From assembly GCF_903946935.1 (NCBI RefSeq), contig NZ_CAJAXH010000220.1:1-45877 (forward strand): a stretch of DNA of 45,877 nucleotides. Direction: 5' to 3'. Shown here piece by piece: positions 26,804-38,955 of the stretch. The stretch's first letter is position 1. Each line of letters starts with the position of its first letter. Under the pieces are notes generated by a model. That model was given only the letters and a program-made list of their open reading frames with translations. It did no database searches and was not told the origin of the DNA. This DNA is from an uncultured Thiodictyon sp. GTDB taxonomy: Bacteria > Pseudomonadota > Gammaproteobacteria > Chromatiales > Chromatiaceae. A program made the position numbers and the translations under genes.

Positions 26804-27301
26804 ATGCGAAAGCTTCCCACTCGTTCGACCGCCTGCTTGCTTGGCCTCGCCACGCTGGTCCTGACCGGCTGCGCGGGGAGGCAGCAGGTCGACGATTATC
26901 AGAAATCCGTGTTGGAGCGCCTGCCCTTCGTCTACAAGATGACCGTGCAGCAGGGCAACATCGTCACCGCAGAGCAGGTGGCCCAACTGCAGCCGGGCAT
27001 GAACAAGCGCCAGGTGCGCTACCTGCTCGGCACCCCGCTCTTGACGGATTTTTTCAACAGCGACCGCTGGGATTATGTCTACACCATGCAGCGGCCCCGT
27101 AAGCCGAAGGAACGACGAAACCTCACCGTGTTTTTCCAGGACGATGCGGTGGTGCGCTTCGAGGGCGATGCCCTCCAGACCGCCCAGCGGGCGGGGCCCG
27201 ATCAGGCCAAGGAGACCCTGGTGACGGTGCCCGACTATCGCGAGCGCGGTGGGGTGATCACCCGGGGGCTGGAGGCGGTCGGCCTCAAGAAGGACAAATA
27301 G
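26804..27301 (+). CDS. bamE: Outer membrane assembly lipoprotein BamE (SmpA/OmlA)
   Basis: Small lipoprotein of the BAM complex. The lipobox LVLTGC places the lipidated Cys at residue 23. The SmpA/OmlA domain follows: GNIVTAEQVAQLQPGMNKRQV, then LLGTPLLTDFFNSDRWDYVY. At 165 residues it is longer than E. coli BamE (113), with a C-terminal extension. Start set at MRKLPTRS (26804) to place the signal peptide at the N-terminus. Together with bamA and skp it indicates a standard outer-membrane assembly machinery. Confidence 0.94.
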   Translation: MRKLPTRSTACLLGLATLVLTGCAGRQQVDDYQKSVLERLPFVYKMTVQQGNIVTAEQVAQLQPGMNKRQVRYLLGTPLLTDFFNSDRWDYVYTMQRPRKPKERRNLTVFFQDDAVVRFEGDALQTAQRAGPDQAKETLVTVPDYRERGGVITRGLEAVGLKKDK

Positions 27302-27356
27302 GCATTGGCGGCGAGCGTTTAGCGGCCTGGGTGCGTGCTTGTGGAAAGGGCCGTTG

Positions 27357-27486
27357 TCACGCCAAGGCGCCAAGCGCGCCAAGGTCTCTTAGCGCGTTAT
27401 CGGCGTTGGTCCACTCACCCGGTGGGTGAACGGTATAGTGGGGCTACCCTCTTGTATTTCTTGGCGAGCTTGGCGCCTTGGCGTGA
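27357..27486. repeat. Imperfect inverted repeat between bamE and ratA
   Basis: TCACGCCAAGGCGCCAAGCG (start of 27357-27383) is the inverse of 27460-27486, 26 of 27 bases matching; the arms are internally repetitive (GCCAAG units). A small palindrome TCACCCGGTGGGTGA lies between them at 27412-27426. This CGCCAAG-type sequence is a widespread extragenic repeat. It sits between two convergent genes, where a bidirectional stop would be useful. Its ends do not match elements A-C. Confidence 0.6.
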
Positions 27487-27563
27487 GTGATTCCCGGCTT
27501 TAGGGTTGGTCGGCCGAGACCGGGACCGCGCGCCCGATCCCGGCGCGCCGTCCCTGACGCGGG

Positions 27564-27998
27564 TCAGGGGCGATAGACCTCGTCGGCACGCTTGCAGAAG
27601 GCATCCACCAGGGTGTTGGCGATCTGGTTGAAAACCGCCCCGAAGGCCTTGTCGATCAAGCGGCCGGAAAACTCAAACTCTAGTTCCAGTTCAACCTTGC
27701 AGGCATCTTCCCGCAACGGCGTGAAGCGCCATCCGCCATGGAGCTTGCGAAAGGGGCCGTCAATGAGTGACAGCTCCATACACCGGTCCCGCTCGTAACG
27801 GTTGCAGGTGCTGAAGGCCTGATGGATGCCCATGCGTGCGACCTCGATGCGGGCGCAGATCTTCTCCGGGGTCTCCGAGAGCACCTCCGTGCCATGGCAC
27901 CAGGGCAGAAAGCTTGGGTAGGCGGTGACGTCATAGACCAGATCGAACATGCGTTCTGCCGAGTGGGCCACCAGGGCGCTTTTCTTAACGACGGCCAT
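27564..27998 (-). CDS. ratA: RatA family START-like protein
   Basis: 144-residue START/Bet v1-like protein of the RatA/Coq10 family. Diagnostic blocks: LVAHSAERMFDLVYDVTAYPSFLPWC and the C-terminal FGAVFNQIANTLVDAFCKRADEVY. The E. coli homologue was described as blocking 70S formation, while Coq10 homologues bind ubiquinone; sequence alone cannot decide. Its ATG is 3 bases after the glmM stop, so it is cotranscribed with glmM here. Confidence 0.92.
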   Translation of the reverse strand: MAVVKKSALVAHSAERMFDLVYDVTAYPSFLPWCHGTEVLSETPEKICARIEVARMGIHQAFSTCNRYERDRCMELSLIDGPFRKLHGGWRFTPLREDACKVELELEFEFSGRLIDKAFGAVFNQIANTLVDAFCKRADEVYRP

Positions 27999-28001
27999 GG
28001 T

Positions 28002-29348
28002 TCAGAGTGCTCCGGTGCCGAGTTCGGCCCGCACCACGGTCGCCAGCCGTTCGGCCAGGGCCTGGACCTGGGACGGGTCGGCCCCTTCCACCATCACCCG
28101 TACCAAGGGCTCGGTACCGGAGGGGCGTAGCAGGACCCGCCCCCGCCCATTCAGTTCCTGCTCGGCCCGGCGCACGGCCTCGACGACGGCCGGCTGGCGC
28201 AGGACGTCCCGGCGCTCGGCGAGGCGAATATTGATCAGGACTTGGGGATAGTGCTCCACCTGCCCGCACAAGTCGTCCAGGCTTGCCCTCAGCGTCCGCA
28301 GGGCCGCCAGCACTTGCAGGGCGGCCACGATGCCGTCCCCGGTGCTGGTGCGGTCGCGACAGATGATATGGCCCGAGGGCTCGCCGCCCAGGACGCTGTC
28401 GGTCCGCTTGAGGTGCTCCATGATGTAGCGGTCGCCCACCTGGGTGCGGGCGAAGCCGATACCGAGCCGCTGCAACGCGTGCTCGAATCCGAGATTGCTC
28501 ATCAGGGTTCCCACCACGTCACCGCGCAGGGTGCCTGCGGCCTGGCGGGCGCGGGCGATGATGTAGAGCAGGTCATCGCCGTCGACCAAACGGCCGTGTG
28601 AATTGACCATCAGCACCCGATCGCCGTCGCCGTCGAAGGCGATCCCAAGATCGGCGCCCGCGTCCACCACCGCCTGGCACAGGGCGGCCGGACTGGTTGA
28701 ACCCACGTCACGGTTGATGTTGAGCCCGTCGGGCTCGGTGCCCATTGGCACCACCTCCGCCCCCAATTCCTCAAATACATGGGGGGCGGTGTTGTAGGTC
28801 GCCCCATTGGCGCAGTCCACCACCAGTTTGAGCCCGCGGAAATTCATTGCCGCGGGGACGGTCGACTTGCAAAACTCGATATAGCGTCCGCCCGCGTCCT
28901 CGACCCGCCGGGCCTTGCCCAGGGCCGCGGCGTCCACGGTCGTCAAGGGCCGCCCGAGCTCCGCCTCAATGGCCAATTCAACCGCGTCCGGCAGCTTGTC
29001 ACCGTCGGCGGAGAAGAACTTGATGCCGTTGTCCTGATAGGGGTTGTGGGAGGCGGTGATGACGATGCCGGCACAGGCCCGGAAGGTGCGGGTGAGATAG
29101 GCGACGCCCGGGGTGGACATGGGCCCCAGCAGGCGGATATTGACCCCGGCGGCGACCAGCCCCGCCTCCAGGGCGGACTCGAACATATAGCCCGAGATCC
29201 GGGTGTCCTTGCCGATCACCACGGTGCTGCCGTGGCCGTTACCCAGCACGCGACCCGCCGCCCAGCCCAGCTTGAGCACGAAGTCCGGACTGATATTGGG
29301 TTCGCCCACCCGGCCGCGGATCCCGTCAGTGCCAAAATATTGTCGCAT
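28002..29348 (-). CDS. glmM: Phosphoglucosamine mutase
   Basis: Converts glucosamine-6-P to glucosamine-1-P for UDP-GlcNAc, feeding peptidoglycan and lipid A. 448 residues. Start [16 protein letters not shown] is preceded by GGGGA at proper spacing; an upstream in-frame extension is rejected. The catalytic phosphoserine loop [16 protein letters not shown], metal loop AFDGDGDR, sugar-binding GEPSGHI and phosphate-binding [12 protein letters not shown] are all intact. Follows folP as in the standard ftsH-folP-glmM order. Confidence 0.97.
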   Translation of the reverse strand: MRQYFGTDGIRGRVGEPNISPDFVLKLGWAAGRVLGNGHGSTVVIGKDTRISGYMFESALEAGLVAAGVNIRLLGPMSTPGVAYLTRTFRACAGIVITASHNPYQDNGIKFFSADGDKLPDAVELAIEAELGRPLTTVDAAALGKARRVEDAGGRYIEFCKSTVPAAMNFRGLKLVVDCANGATYNTAPHVFEELGAEVVPMGTEPDGLNINRDVGSTSPAALCQAVVDAGADLGIAFDGDGDRVLMVNSHGRLVDGDDLLYIIARARQAAGTLRGDVVGTLMSNLGFEHALQRLGIGFARTQVGDRYIMEHLKRTDSVLGGEPSGHIICRDRTSTGDGIVAALQVLAALRTLRASLDDLCGQVEHYPQVLINIRLAERRDVLRQPAVVEAVRRAEQELNGRGRVLLRPSGTEPLVRVMVEGADPSQVQALAERLATVVRAELGTGAL

Positions 29349-29538
29349 TGTTGTCCCCATCTGTGTAAGCCGCGGTCTGAGCCCGGCCCTCATCTGTTCC
29401 TGCGCCCCGTAAGCGCGGCAAGGCCGCAAGCCGTGGAGCACGCATTTTTTGTGTGAATCCTAGCAGGGACAAGTTGAACGCTTGCTGACTATGCCAGGTT
29501 GCTTGGAGTTCATGGGCTGCCGGCGGCCCGTGGCGGGC

Positions 29539-30507
29539 TCAATCGACCGGTGATGGCCGCGTTACCCTGAAAGTCGCGTCGGGAGCGCGGTCCAATTCTC
29601 CCACCCCTATTGGGTGAGGGCAGGGTGGGGGAACGGCCAAGGCGCCCGGCACTGCCATCGTTCGGGGTGGTGTGGGCGCCATGGCCGTTACCGCCTCCCA
29701 CACCCTCAGTGCGTCGCGGGTCTCGGTCACGTCATGCACCCGCAGGATCGCCGCCCCGCGTGCCACCGCCAGGAGTGCGCCGGCCAGGCTCCCCGCCAGC
29801 CTATCTGCGGGGGCGCGGCCGGTCAGTGCCCCGACCATGGACTTGCGCGACAGTCCCACCAGGACCGGCACGCCCAGCTCAGTCAGTACACGCAAGTTGG
29901 CGAGCAGGCGCAGATTGTGCTCCAGGGTCTTGCTGAAGCCGAAGCCTGGGTCAATGATCAGTCGCGTGCGGGGGATCCCGGCGCGTACACAGGCATCCAG
30001 TCGCTCGGCGAGGAAGGCCCGCACCTGTACCACCACGTCCGTGTAGTCGGGGGCCAGTTGCATGGTCCGGGGCTCCCCGACCATGTGCATCAGGCACACC
30101 GGTACCCCGAGTTGGGCGGCGGTGTCCAATGCGCCGGGCGCCCGCAGTGCGCGCACGTCGTTGATCAGCCCGGCCCCGGCGGCCACCGCGGCGCGCATCA
30201 CCTCCGGCTTGTAGGTATCCACCGAGACGGGTATCGGCAACGCCTGCGCCAGGGCGGTCACCACCGGGATCACCCGTGCCAGTTCCTCATCGAGGCCCAC
30301 CGGTGTGGCGCCGGGCCGGGTCGACTCACCGCCGACGTCAATGATGTCGGCCCCCGCCGCGACCATGGCCCGGGCCTGCTCCAGGGCCTCCGCAACGCCG
30401 TTATAGGCCCCCCCGTCGGAGAATGAATCGGGGGTGACGTTGAGGATGCCCATCACCCGCACCCGCTGGAGGTCGAGCGGTCGACCGCCGCAATCCAGTG
30501 CTGACAT
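29539..30507 (-). CDS. folP: Dihydropteroate synthase with repeat-derived C-terminal tail
   Basis: Folate-pathway enzyme condensing p-aminobenzoate with the pterin diphosphate. VMGILNVTPDSFSDGG, IIDVGGESTRPGA, PVSVDTYKPEV, INDV, LIIDPGFGFSKT and the end motif AILRVHDVTETRDAL form a complete TIM barrel. At 322 residues it is ~40 longer than usual. The extra tail (about 280-322) is Pro-rich and is encoded by a stretch that looks like a dispersed extragenic repeat (CCCACCCCTATTGGGTGAGG type, near 29600-29620), so the native stop was probably lost to an insertion. The enzyme core is unaffected. Starts 17 bases after ftsH. Confidence 0.94.
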   Translation of the reverse strand: MSALDCGGRPLDLQRVRVMGILNVTPDSFSDGGAYNGVAEALEQARAMVAAGADIIDVGGESTRPGATPVGLDEELARVIPVVTALAQALPIPVSVDTYKPEVMRAAVAAGAGLINDVRALRAPGALDTAAQLGVPVCLMHMVGEPRTMQLAPDYTDVVVQVRAFLAERLDACVRAGIPRTRLIIDPGFGFSKTLEHNLRLLANLRVLTELGVPVLVGLSRKSMVGALTGRAPADRLAGSLAGALLAVARGAAILRVHDVTETRDALRVWEAVTAMAPTPPRTMAVPGALAVPPPCPHPIGVGELDRAPDATFRVTRPSPVD

Positions 30508-30524
30508 GCCGCGCGCCGGCCTGC

Positions 30525-32438
<1,914 letters not shown>

Positions 32439-32527
32439 ATCGCTCACGGCTGCTCGCCTCTAGTGGTGGGGTGACCTGGGGTCGGCTCCCGGCTCTATCC
32501 GGGCAAAGTAACACCCTTGGGGTGCCG

Positions 32528-32573
32528 AAAAAAGGCCAGGTCGCCCCCGCGATGGATGTTCCGGGGACCTGGC
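32528..32573 (-). terminator. Intrinsic terminator of rlmE
   Basis: On the minus strand GCCAGGTC (32573-32566) pairs with GACCTGGC (32542-32535), with an inner GC-rich pairing, followed by CTTTTTTC. It lies just after the rlmE stop and before ftsH, so ftsH should have its own promoter in 32439-32527. Confidence 0.8.
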
Positions 32574-32607
32574 TTGGGGTGACGTGCCGTTGGGGGCGGG
32601 GCCGATT

Positions 32608-33231
32608 TCAACGGGGGCGGAACCCTTTGGCCACCAGGTACAGTTCCCGGCTCTCGGGCCGCGACGCCTTGGGCTTGCGGTTTGCCACCACCGCAAAGTC
32701 GGCCCGCAAGCCGCGCAGCATCTGATCGAACCCTACGCCTTGGAAGGTCTTGACCACCAGGCCCCCGCCCGGCTTCAGCGTCGCCTGGGCCAATTCCAGC
32801 GCCAGTTCGACCAGATAGGCGGTGCGCGGCTGATCGACCTCGGGGGTACCCGATATATTGGGCGACATATCGGAGAGCACCAGGTCGACCGGCGCCTCAC
32901 CGAGACACTCGCGCAGCGCCGCCAGGACCTCGGGCTCACGGAAATCCCCGGTCAGGATCGCCACCCCCGGCAGCGGGTCCATCGCCAGGAGGTCCAGGGC
33001 GAAGACCTGGCCGCGCTTACCGACCAGCTGGGCGGCGACCTGCGACCAACTGCCGGGGGCGGCGCCCAGATCGACGACCCGCATCCCCGGGGCGAGCATC
33101 CGGTCGCGCTCCTGGATCTCCAGGAGCTTGTAGGCCGCACGCGAGCGATAGCCCGCTTGCTGGGCGAGCTTGACGAAGGGATCGCTCGCCTGGCGATCGA
33201 GCCAGCGGCGGCTGGATTTAGTGCGAGCCAT
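32608..33231 (-). CDS. rlmE: 23S rRNA (uridine-2552-2'-O)-methyltransferase RlmE
   Basis: 207-residue FtsJ/RrmJ methyltransferase acting on the ribosomal A-loop. Start MARTKSSRRWLDRQASDPFV and YRSRAAYKLLEI carry the first catalytic Lys; the SAM-binding motif VVDLGAAPGSW, LSDMSPNISG (Asp), VVKTFQG (Lys) and SRELYLVAKG (Glu) complete the K-D-K-E tetrad. Upstream of ftsH as in most gammaproteobacteria, but separated from it by a strong terminator. Confidence 0.96.
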   Translation of the reverse strand: MARTKSSRRWLDRQASDPFVKLAQQAGYRSRAAYKLLEIQERDRMLAPGMRVVDLGAAPGSWSQVAAQLVGKRGQVFALDLLAMDPLPGVAILTGDFREPEVLAALRECLGEAPVDLVLSDMSPNISGTPEVDQPRTAYLVELALELAQATLKPGGGLVVKTFQGVGFDQMLRGLRADFAVVANRKPKASRPESRELYLVAKGFRPR

Positions 33232-33353
33232 GGGTCCGGACGATCGGTCGGGTCTCGGCGGTGTGCGCTGCGGTGGTCATGGTGTTTGCCCCATTCGAGG
33301 TGCGGCGGTGGTGGTGGCCCGGCCCTTGCGGGTGGTGCCAGGTCAAGAACGCA

Positions 33354-33377
33354 AAACGGGGCACCTAGGCCCCGTTT
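33354..33377 (-). terminator. Terminator hairpin after the HiPIP gene
   Basis: AAACGGGGC (33354-33362) and GCCCCGTTT (33369-33377) form a perfect 9-bp stem with a 6-base loop. On the minus strand the stem is followed by T-GCGTTCTT. It lies about 40 bases after the HiPIP stop and suggests a one-gene transcript. Confidence 0.65.
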
Positions 33378-33416
33378 CTGTGTCCCTCAAGGGATGAGGG
33401 GTCGGGCGAGTGGCGG

Positions 33417-33800
33417 TTACGCGGGCTTGACGGTCCAGGAGACGCACCAGCCGTTGACGCTGACCAGTTTGCCGGGGAAGAGTGTACAGCCTTGCCAGTC
33501 GGGGGTGTCGGCGCCGGGCACCAGCAACTGACAGTTCGAGCACTTCTGCTCGGCCGCCGGTAGACCCTCGCGCGGCTTACCCGGGCCAACCGCATTGGCG
33601 CGGTCGGCCTTGGTGGCGTCCTCACTGTACTTGAGTGCCACGGCGGTCGGGTCATTGGCCGCGACGGCATCGGCGGGGACCGCGGCCTGGGCGTTCGCAC
33701 TGCCGACACCGACCAAATTGATGACCGGAATGGCGAGCGCGGCGCCCAGCATCCGCTTGACGGCGTCGCGACGGTTCTCGTTCACGGGCTTGTCAGACAT
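33417..33800 (-). CDS. hip: High-potential iron-sulfur protein (HiPIP)
   Basis: Periplasmic 4Fe-4S electron carrier that reduces the photosynthetic reaction centre in purple bacteria. 127 residues from [17 protein letters not shown]; the frame stays open upstream but the ATG at 33800 has a GAGGAG site. RRDAVKRML with a hydrophobic stretch and ANAQAA cleavage zone is a twin-arginine leader, needed because the cluster is inserted before export. Cluster cysteines are C87, C90, C105 and C119, with the aromatic GWCVSW end. The mature part resembles Allochromatium HiPIP. Best lineage marker in the window. Confidence 0.95.
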   Translation of the reverse strand: MSDKPVNENRRDAVKRMLGAALAIPVINLVGVGSANAQAAVPADAVAANDPTAVALKYSEDATKADRANAVGPGKPREGLPAAEQKCSNCQLLVPGADTPDWQGCTLFPGKLVSVNGWCVSWTVKPA

Positions 33801-33957
33801 CTGTAGCGAACTCCTCTTGACGTCGGATCGGCTGATATGTGGGTGACTCGCCCAGGTACAACGCCTGGGACCGCCCGGCATTCTGCAACACGGGGGCGGA
33901 AAAGGCGAGCCGGATCGGGTTGTTCGACCAGTCGAGCGACCGGCCGATCGACCCTTG

Positions 33958-34428
33958 TCAGTCCAGATAGCTCCCCGCGCCCACGTAGCGAGCGGTCCAG
34001 TAGGGCGCGTAAAGCCGTGTCAGTCCCACCTTGTGTTGCGATGTCGATGCGTGTACGAAGCGGTTCTTATCCACCATCAGCCCCACATGATGGACGCCGG
34101 GGCCGGTGTGAAAGAACACCAGGTCGCCGGGGCGCAGGGCCTCCAGGGGCACCGGTCTGGCGCGACGCAGTTGGTCGACCGACATCCGCGGGATGGGGAC
34201 CCCGGCCTGCTGATAGGCGTAGTGGGTCAAGGCGCTGCAATCGAGCGCCCGGCCGGGCGCGTTAGCCCCGTAGCGATAGGGTGTACCGACCTGGGACAGT
34301 GCGGCGGACACCACCTCCGAGCGCTTGCCGCTCACCTGTTGTGAGCTGTTGAGTCCAGCGCAGCCGCTGAGTAGCAGCACCGCGGCGACCAGGCCGGCGG
34401 ACGACAAAAACCGAGTAACACTCTTCAT
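33958..34428 (-). CDS. NlpC/P60 lipoprotein, predicted peptidoglycan endopeptidase
   Basis: 156 residues, related to Spr/MepS. Lipobox LLLSGC (Cys 23), then the NlpC/P60 papain-like domain: catalytic Cys in [12 protein letters not shown] (C64), His in VHHVGLMV (H114), third polar residue His in FVHAS (H126). Such enzymes cleave the D-Glu-gamma-mDAP or mDAP-D-Ala cross-bridge; the exact bond is inference. It lies between hip and trxB, divergent from trxB, with its own clear promoter. Confidence 0.9.
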   Translation of the reverse strand: MKSVTRFLSSAGLVAAVLLLSGCAGLNSSQQVSGKRSEVVSAALSQVGTPYRYGANAPGRALDCSALTHYAYQQAGVPIPRMSVDQLRRARPVPLEALRPGDLVFFHTGPGVHHVGLMVDKNRFVHASTSQHKVGLTRLYAPYWTARYVGAGSYLD

Positions 34429-34471
34429 AATCGACTCCCGCTTAACGTCGCAATCGCTTGTTTCGGAGTCT

Positions 34472-34498
34472 TTTATACCTCCGGCACTTACTTGTCAA
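34472..34498 (-). promoter_or_regulatory. Sigma-70 promoter of the NlpC/P60 gene
   Basis: On the minus strand TTGACA (34498-34493), a 15-base spacer and TATAAA (34477-34472), about 45 bases before the start codon. The rest of the 310-base divergent region (34429-34738) holds a TTGACA at 34553 facing trxB without a good -10, and no gene. Confidence 0.6.
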
Positions 34499-34633
34499 CC
34501 GGGCGTGCGAAGCGCCCCAGCATCCCGGGCGACGTGGTCGTCATCTGTGGCTTGACAACCAATAAGGTTTTGCCAAGTGGGGTGCCCGTAAGATCGCCCG
34601 CGGCCGCCCGCTGCTTTACGCGACCGTGCCTAA

Positions 34634-35692
<1,059 letters not shown>

Positions 35693-35738
35693 TGCGGGTG
35701 GGTCGCCGGGCGCGGCGACGAGCCCCCCGTGACGGCGG

Positions 35739-36926
35739 GTGCGCCTGATCGTGTATACCCTCAGCACCCACGCTGCGATCGACGCGATCCCGGCTGTCGA
35801 CTGGGATCGTCTGGTCGATCCCGAGACGCCCTTTCTGCGTCACGCTTTTCTCGCCGCCATGGAGCACCACGGCTGCCTGGGTGAGGCCTTGGGCTGGGTT
35901 CCGCATCACCTGGCGCTGCGCGATGCCGCCGGCACCCTGGTCGCTGCGGCCCCGTGCTACCTCAAGTTCAACTCCTACGGTGAATTTGTTTTCGACTGGG
36001 CCTGGGCGGATGCCTACCACCGTCATGGACTGGCCTACTACCCCAAGCTGGTCGTGGCCTCACCCTATACGCCGGCCACCGGGCCGCGACTGCTGACGGC
36101 GGATACCCCAAGGCGCGCCGAGTATGCCCGCGCCCTGGCGGATGGCGCGGTGCGGGTGGCCGAGCAGTTGGGTCTGTCCTCGCTGCATTGGCTCTTTACC
36201 GCGCCCGCGGAGGCCGAACTGCTGGCGGGGCGGGGGCTGCTGCGGCGCCTCGGCTGCCAATTCCACTGGACCAATCCGGGCTACCGCTCATTCGACGACT
36301 TCCTGGCGACCTTCACCGCGGAGAAGCGCAAGAAGGTGAGACGCGAGCGGCGCCGGGTGCAGGAGGCCGGGATCGGTATCCGGCGGGTGCCGGGCGATGA
36401 GGTGAGCGAGGCGCAGTGGGCGACCTTCCACCGACTCTACCGGGATACCTTCGACAAACGCGGGGGCATCCCCACCCTGACCCTGCCCTTTTTTCAGGAG
36501 CTCGGCCAGACCATGGGGCACAATCTGCTGTTGGTGTTCGCCGAGCAGGGGCACTCGATCGTCGCGGCGGCCTTCAATCTGGTCGGCGAGCGCTCGTTGT
36601 TCGGGCGCCACTGGGGCTGCTTCGCCGATTTCCACAGTCTGCATTTCGAGGCTTGCTACTATCAGGGGCTGGAGTACTGTATTGACGCCGGGCTCACCCG
36701 TTTCGAGCCGGGCGCCCAGGGTGAGCACAAGGTCAGCCGGGGCTTTCTGCCGACCCCGACCTGGTCCGCCCATTGGATCGCGGACCCGCGCTTTCGGGAG
36801 GCCATCGCCCGCTTCCTGACTGAGGAAACCCAGGGCATGAACGCGTACCATGAGTCGATGCATGGACACAGCCCTTATCGCGAGCCGCCGGCGGTTGCCA
36901 ATCTGGCGCTGTCCGGGCTTGATTGA
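35739..36926 (+). CDS. GNAT/FemAB-like N-acyltransferase family protein
   Basis: 395 residues of a conserved proteobacterial family often annotated 'peptidogalycan biosynthesis' or GNAT. Features: N-terminal [43 protein letters not shown], the basic stretch [15 protein letters not shown], and a C-terminal acyltransferase half ([28 protein letters not shown]...[15 protein letters not shown]). The GTG at 35739 is the likely start; a GTG at 35751 is possible. Substrate unknown. It lies 4 bases upstream of aat; Aat and FemAB proteins share the GNAT-like fold and use aminoacyl-tRNA, so a tRNA-linked role is an attractive but unproven inference. Confidence 0.85.
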   Translation: MRLIVYTLSTHAAIDAIPAVDWDRLVDPETPFLRHAFLAAMEHHGCLGEALGWVPHHLALRDAAGTLVAAAPCYLKFNSYGEFVFDWAWADAYHRHGLAYYPKLVVASPYTPATGPRLLTADTPRRAEYARALADGAVRVAEQLGLSSLHWLFTAPAEAELLAGRGLLRRLGCQFHWTNPGYRSFDDFLATFTAEKRKKVRRERRRVQEAGIGIRRVPGDEVSEAQWATFHRLYRDTFDKRGGIPTLTLPFFQELGQTMGHNLLLVFAEQGHSIVAAAFNLVGERSLFGRHWGCFADFHSLHFEACYYQGLEYCIDAGLTRFEPGAQGEHKVSRGFLPTPTWSAHWIADPRFREAIARFLTEETQGMNAYHESMHGHSPYREPPAVANLALSGLD

Positions 36927-36930
36927 ACTC

Positions 36931-37725
36931 ATGATCCCGCTGCTCGCGCCCGACGATCCGCGCCCTTTTCCGGATGTGCGCCGGGCCTTGCGGCATCCCA
37001 ACGGCCTGCTGGCGGTCGGCGCCGACTTAAGCCCGCGCCGACTCATCAGTGCCTATCGACACGGCATCTTCCCGTGGTTCAGTGCAGGTGACCCGATCCT
37101 TTGGTGGTCGCCGGACCCACGCACTGTGCTGTTGCCGGGGCGCATCCGTATTTCCCGCAGTCTGGCCAAGCGGCTGCGGCGCCAGCGGTTTGGGGTGACC
37201 ATGGATCGGGCCTTTGCGGCCGTGATCCGTGCCTGTGCGGCGCCCCGCGGCTGTCCGGGCGACGCCGCCGACGGTTTGGCGGCGGACGGCGCGAATGGCA
37301 CCTGGATCCTGCCGGAGATGATTGCCGCCTATGAGCGCCTGCACCGGGCCGGGATCGGTCACTCGGTGGAGGTGTGGGAGGGCGAACGGCTGGTCGGCGG
37401 CCTGTACGGTGTGGCCATCGGCCAGGCATTTTTCGGCGAATCCATGTTCAGCCGCGCCACCGATGCCTCCAAGGTCGCCCTGGTCCATCTTTGCCAGGCG
37501 CTCAATGGGCGGGGCTTCGGGCTGATCGATTGCCAGATGCGCACGGAGCATCTGCTGAGTCTGGGCGCACAGGAGGTGCCCCGGGCCGAATTCGTGGCCT
37601 TGCTCGATCGCTACTGCACCGCCCCGGGGAGCGGCGGGACCTGGGACGACGGGGCGCTGCACTTTCCCATGGATCGCCCGCCCGCTGCCGACGCTGCCAT
37701 CGGGAGCCGCCATGAACCCGGGTGA
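36931..37725 (+). CDS. aat: Leucyl/phenylalanyl-tRNA-protein transferase
   Basis: Adds Leu or Phe to N-terminal Lys/Arg, creating N-degrons for ClpS/ClpAP. Motifs: [84 protein letters not shown] and [15 protein letters not shown]. 264 residues against about 234 in E. coli; part of the excess is a Gly/Ala/Asp-rich insertion in the CAAPRG...GTWI loop (near 105-125). The upstream frame overlapping the previous gene is rejected as start. Its 3' end overlaps bpt by 14 bases. Confidence 0.96.
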   Translation: MIPLLAPDDPRPFPDVRRALRHPNGLLAVGADLSPRRLISAYRHGIFPWFSAGDPILWWSPDPRTVLLPGRIRISRSLAKRLRRQRFGVTMDRAFAAVIRACAAPRGCPGDAADGLAADGANGTWILPEMIAAYERLHRAGIGHSVEVWEGERLVGGLYGVAIGQAFFGESMFSRATDASKVALVHLCQALNGRGFGLIDCQMRTEHLLSLGAQEVPRAEFVALLDRYCTAPGSGGTWDDGALHFPMDRPPAADAAIGSRHEPG

Positions 37726-38470
37726 CGAGGGCAATCGCGAACGGCAGCTCGCGCTCTATCTGACCGCCGAGCACAGTTGTTCCTATCTGGACGGGTGCCG
37801 CGCCCGGACCCTCTTCGTCGACCCGCTGGCGCGCATCGACTCAGTGACCTATCAGGCCCTGGTGGAGCAGGGGTTTCGCCGCAGCGGTGCCCATGTCTAC
37901 CGCCCGGCCTGCCGGGGGTGTGCCCGCTGCGTGCCGGTACGGATCCCGGTGGGCGCCTTCCAACCCAATCGTTCCCAACGACGTAACTGGACGCGCAACG
38001 CCCCGGAACTGCGGGTGATCGAGACCGCGGCGGCCTTCGATCCGGGTCATTTCGCCCTCTACCAGCGCTATCTCGAGCGCCGGCACCCGGCGGGGAGCAT
38101 GGCAGAGGACGCCAGCGCGGAGAGCTATCGACGGTTCTTGGTTGAGCCATGGGGCGGCGAGACGCGCTTTCTGGAGCTGCGCCTGGCGGATCGCCTGGTG
38201 GGGGTCGCGGTCACCGACTGGCTCCCCCAGGGTCTGTCGGCCGTCTACACCTTTTTCGACCCCGACCTGGACGCGCGCGGACTGGGGACCTTCGCGGTAC
38301 TCGCCCAGATTGTGACCGCGCGGCGACTGGGGCGGCCCTATGTCTATCTCGGATATTGGATCGAGGAGTCCCGGAAAATGGCTTATAAGTCTACATTCAA
38401 GCCCTTAGAGGCATGGGACGGGCGCCGCTGGGGGCGTCTGGAGCGCACCGGCAAGCATGGCGGCGAGTGA
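37712..38470 (+). CDS. bpt: Bpt-type aspartate/glutamate leucyltransferase (ATE family)
   Basis: Adds Leu to N-terminal Asp/Glu, a bacterial branch of the N-end rule. 252 residues: [43 protein letters not shown] with its cysteines, then [20 protein letters not shown] and [22 protein letters not shown]. The adjacent, overlapping aat gene means both transferases that build ClpS-recognised N-degrons are made together. Arginyltransferases share the fold, but the bacterial family is leucyl-specific. Confidence 0.94.
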   Translation: MNPGDEGNRERQLALYLTAEHSCSYLDGCRARTLFVDPLARIDSVTYQALVEQGFRRSGAHVYRPACRGCARCVPVRIPVGAFQPNRSQRRNWTRNAPELRVIETAAAFDPGHFALYQRYLERRHPAGSMAEDASAESYRRFLVEPWGGETRFLELRLADRLVGVAVTDWLPQGLSAVYTFFDPDLDARGLGTFAVLAQIVTARRLGRPYVYLGYWIEESRKMAYKSTFKPLEAWDGRRWGRLERTGKHGGE

Positions 38471-38533
38471 TCCTCGCCGCGTCCCCGGGTCGACGTTTCC
38501 GGCCACTCACACCCGGTTCGTGGGAATGCCTTG

Positions 38534-38542
38534 TGTTATACT
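38534..38542 (+). promoter_or_regulatory. Extended -10 promoter for infA
   Basis: TGTTATACT (38534-38542) fits the TGnTATAAT extended -10 consensus, about 47 bases upstream of the infA ATG. The -35 region (GGTTCG) is weak, as is common for extended -10 promoters. Confidence 0.5.
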
Positions 38543-38588
38543 CCTAGCCCTTTACCAGCCCGGGGCTGTATTCCAGTACACATGAACC

Positions 38589-38807
38589 ATGTCTAAAGAC
38601 GACGTTATCCAGATGGAAGGGACGGTCACGGAGACCCTACCCAATACAGTGTTTCGAGTACAGTTGGAGAACGGTCACATCGTGACCGCCCACATCTCCG
38701 GCAAGATGCGCAAGCACTACATCCGAATTCTGACCGGCGACAAGGTCACGGTCGAACTCACGCCTTACGATCTCACCAAGGGCCGCATCGTCTATCGGGC
38801 GCGCTGA
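38589..38807 (+). CDS. infA: Translation initiation factor IF-1
   Basis: 72-residue OB-fold protein that occupies the ribosomal A site during initiation. [34 protein letters not shown] and the [11 protein letters not shown] end are nearly invariant. It stands after aat-bpt, as in many proteobacteria (E. coli has infA next to aat). A bulged GC hairpin at 38855-38876 may be its terminator. Confidence 0.98.
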   Translation: MSKDDVIQMEGTVTETLPNTVFRVQLENGHIVTAHISGKMRKHYIRILTGDKVTVELTPYDLTKGRIVYRAR

Positions 38808-38955
38808 CCTGCGGCCGTCGCCCAAGGATTGCCCCTGATGGCCCGATCGGTCCGCCGACCCGGCAAGGCCGGTCGGTGGTGTTCGCGTGCGTCGGCGCCG
38901 TGTGGGGCAGTGACGATGGGCGCCCTCTCAAGGACGCAATCACCGGCGCCGAACC

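Noticed and set aside
27357-27486. Inverted repeat after bamE considered as a fourth MITE family member
   Set aside because: Its ends do not match the 22-bp consensus and no flanking direct repeat is visible.
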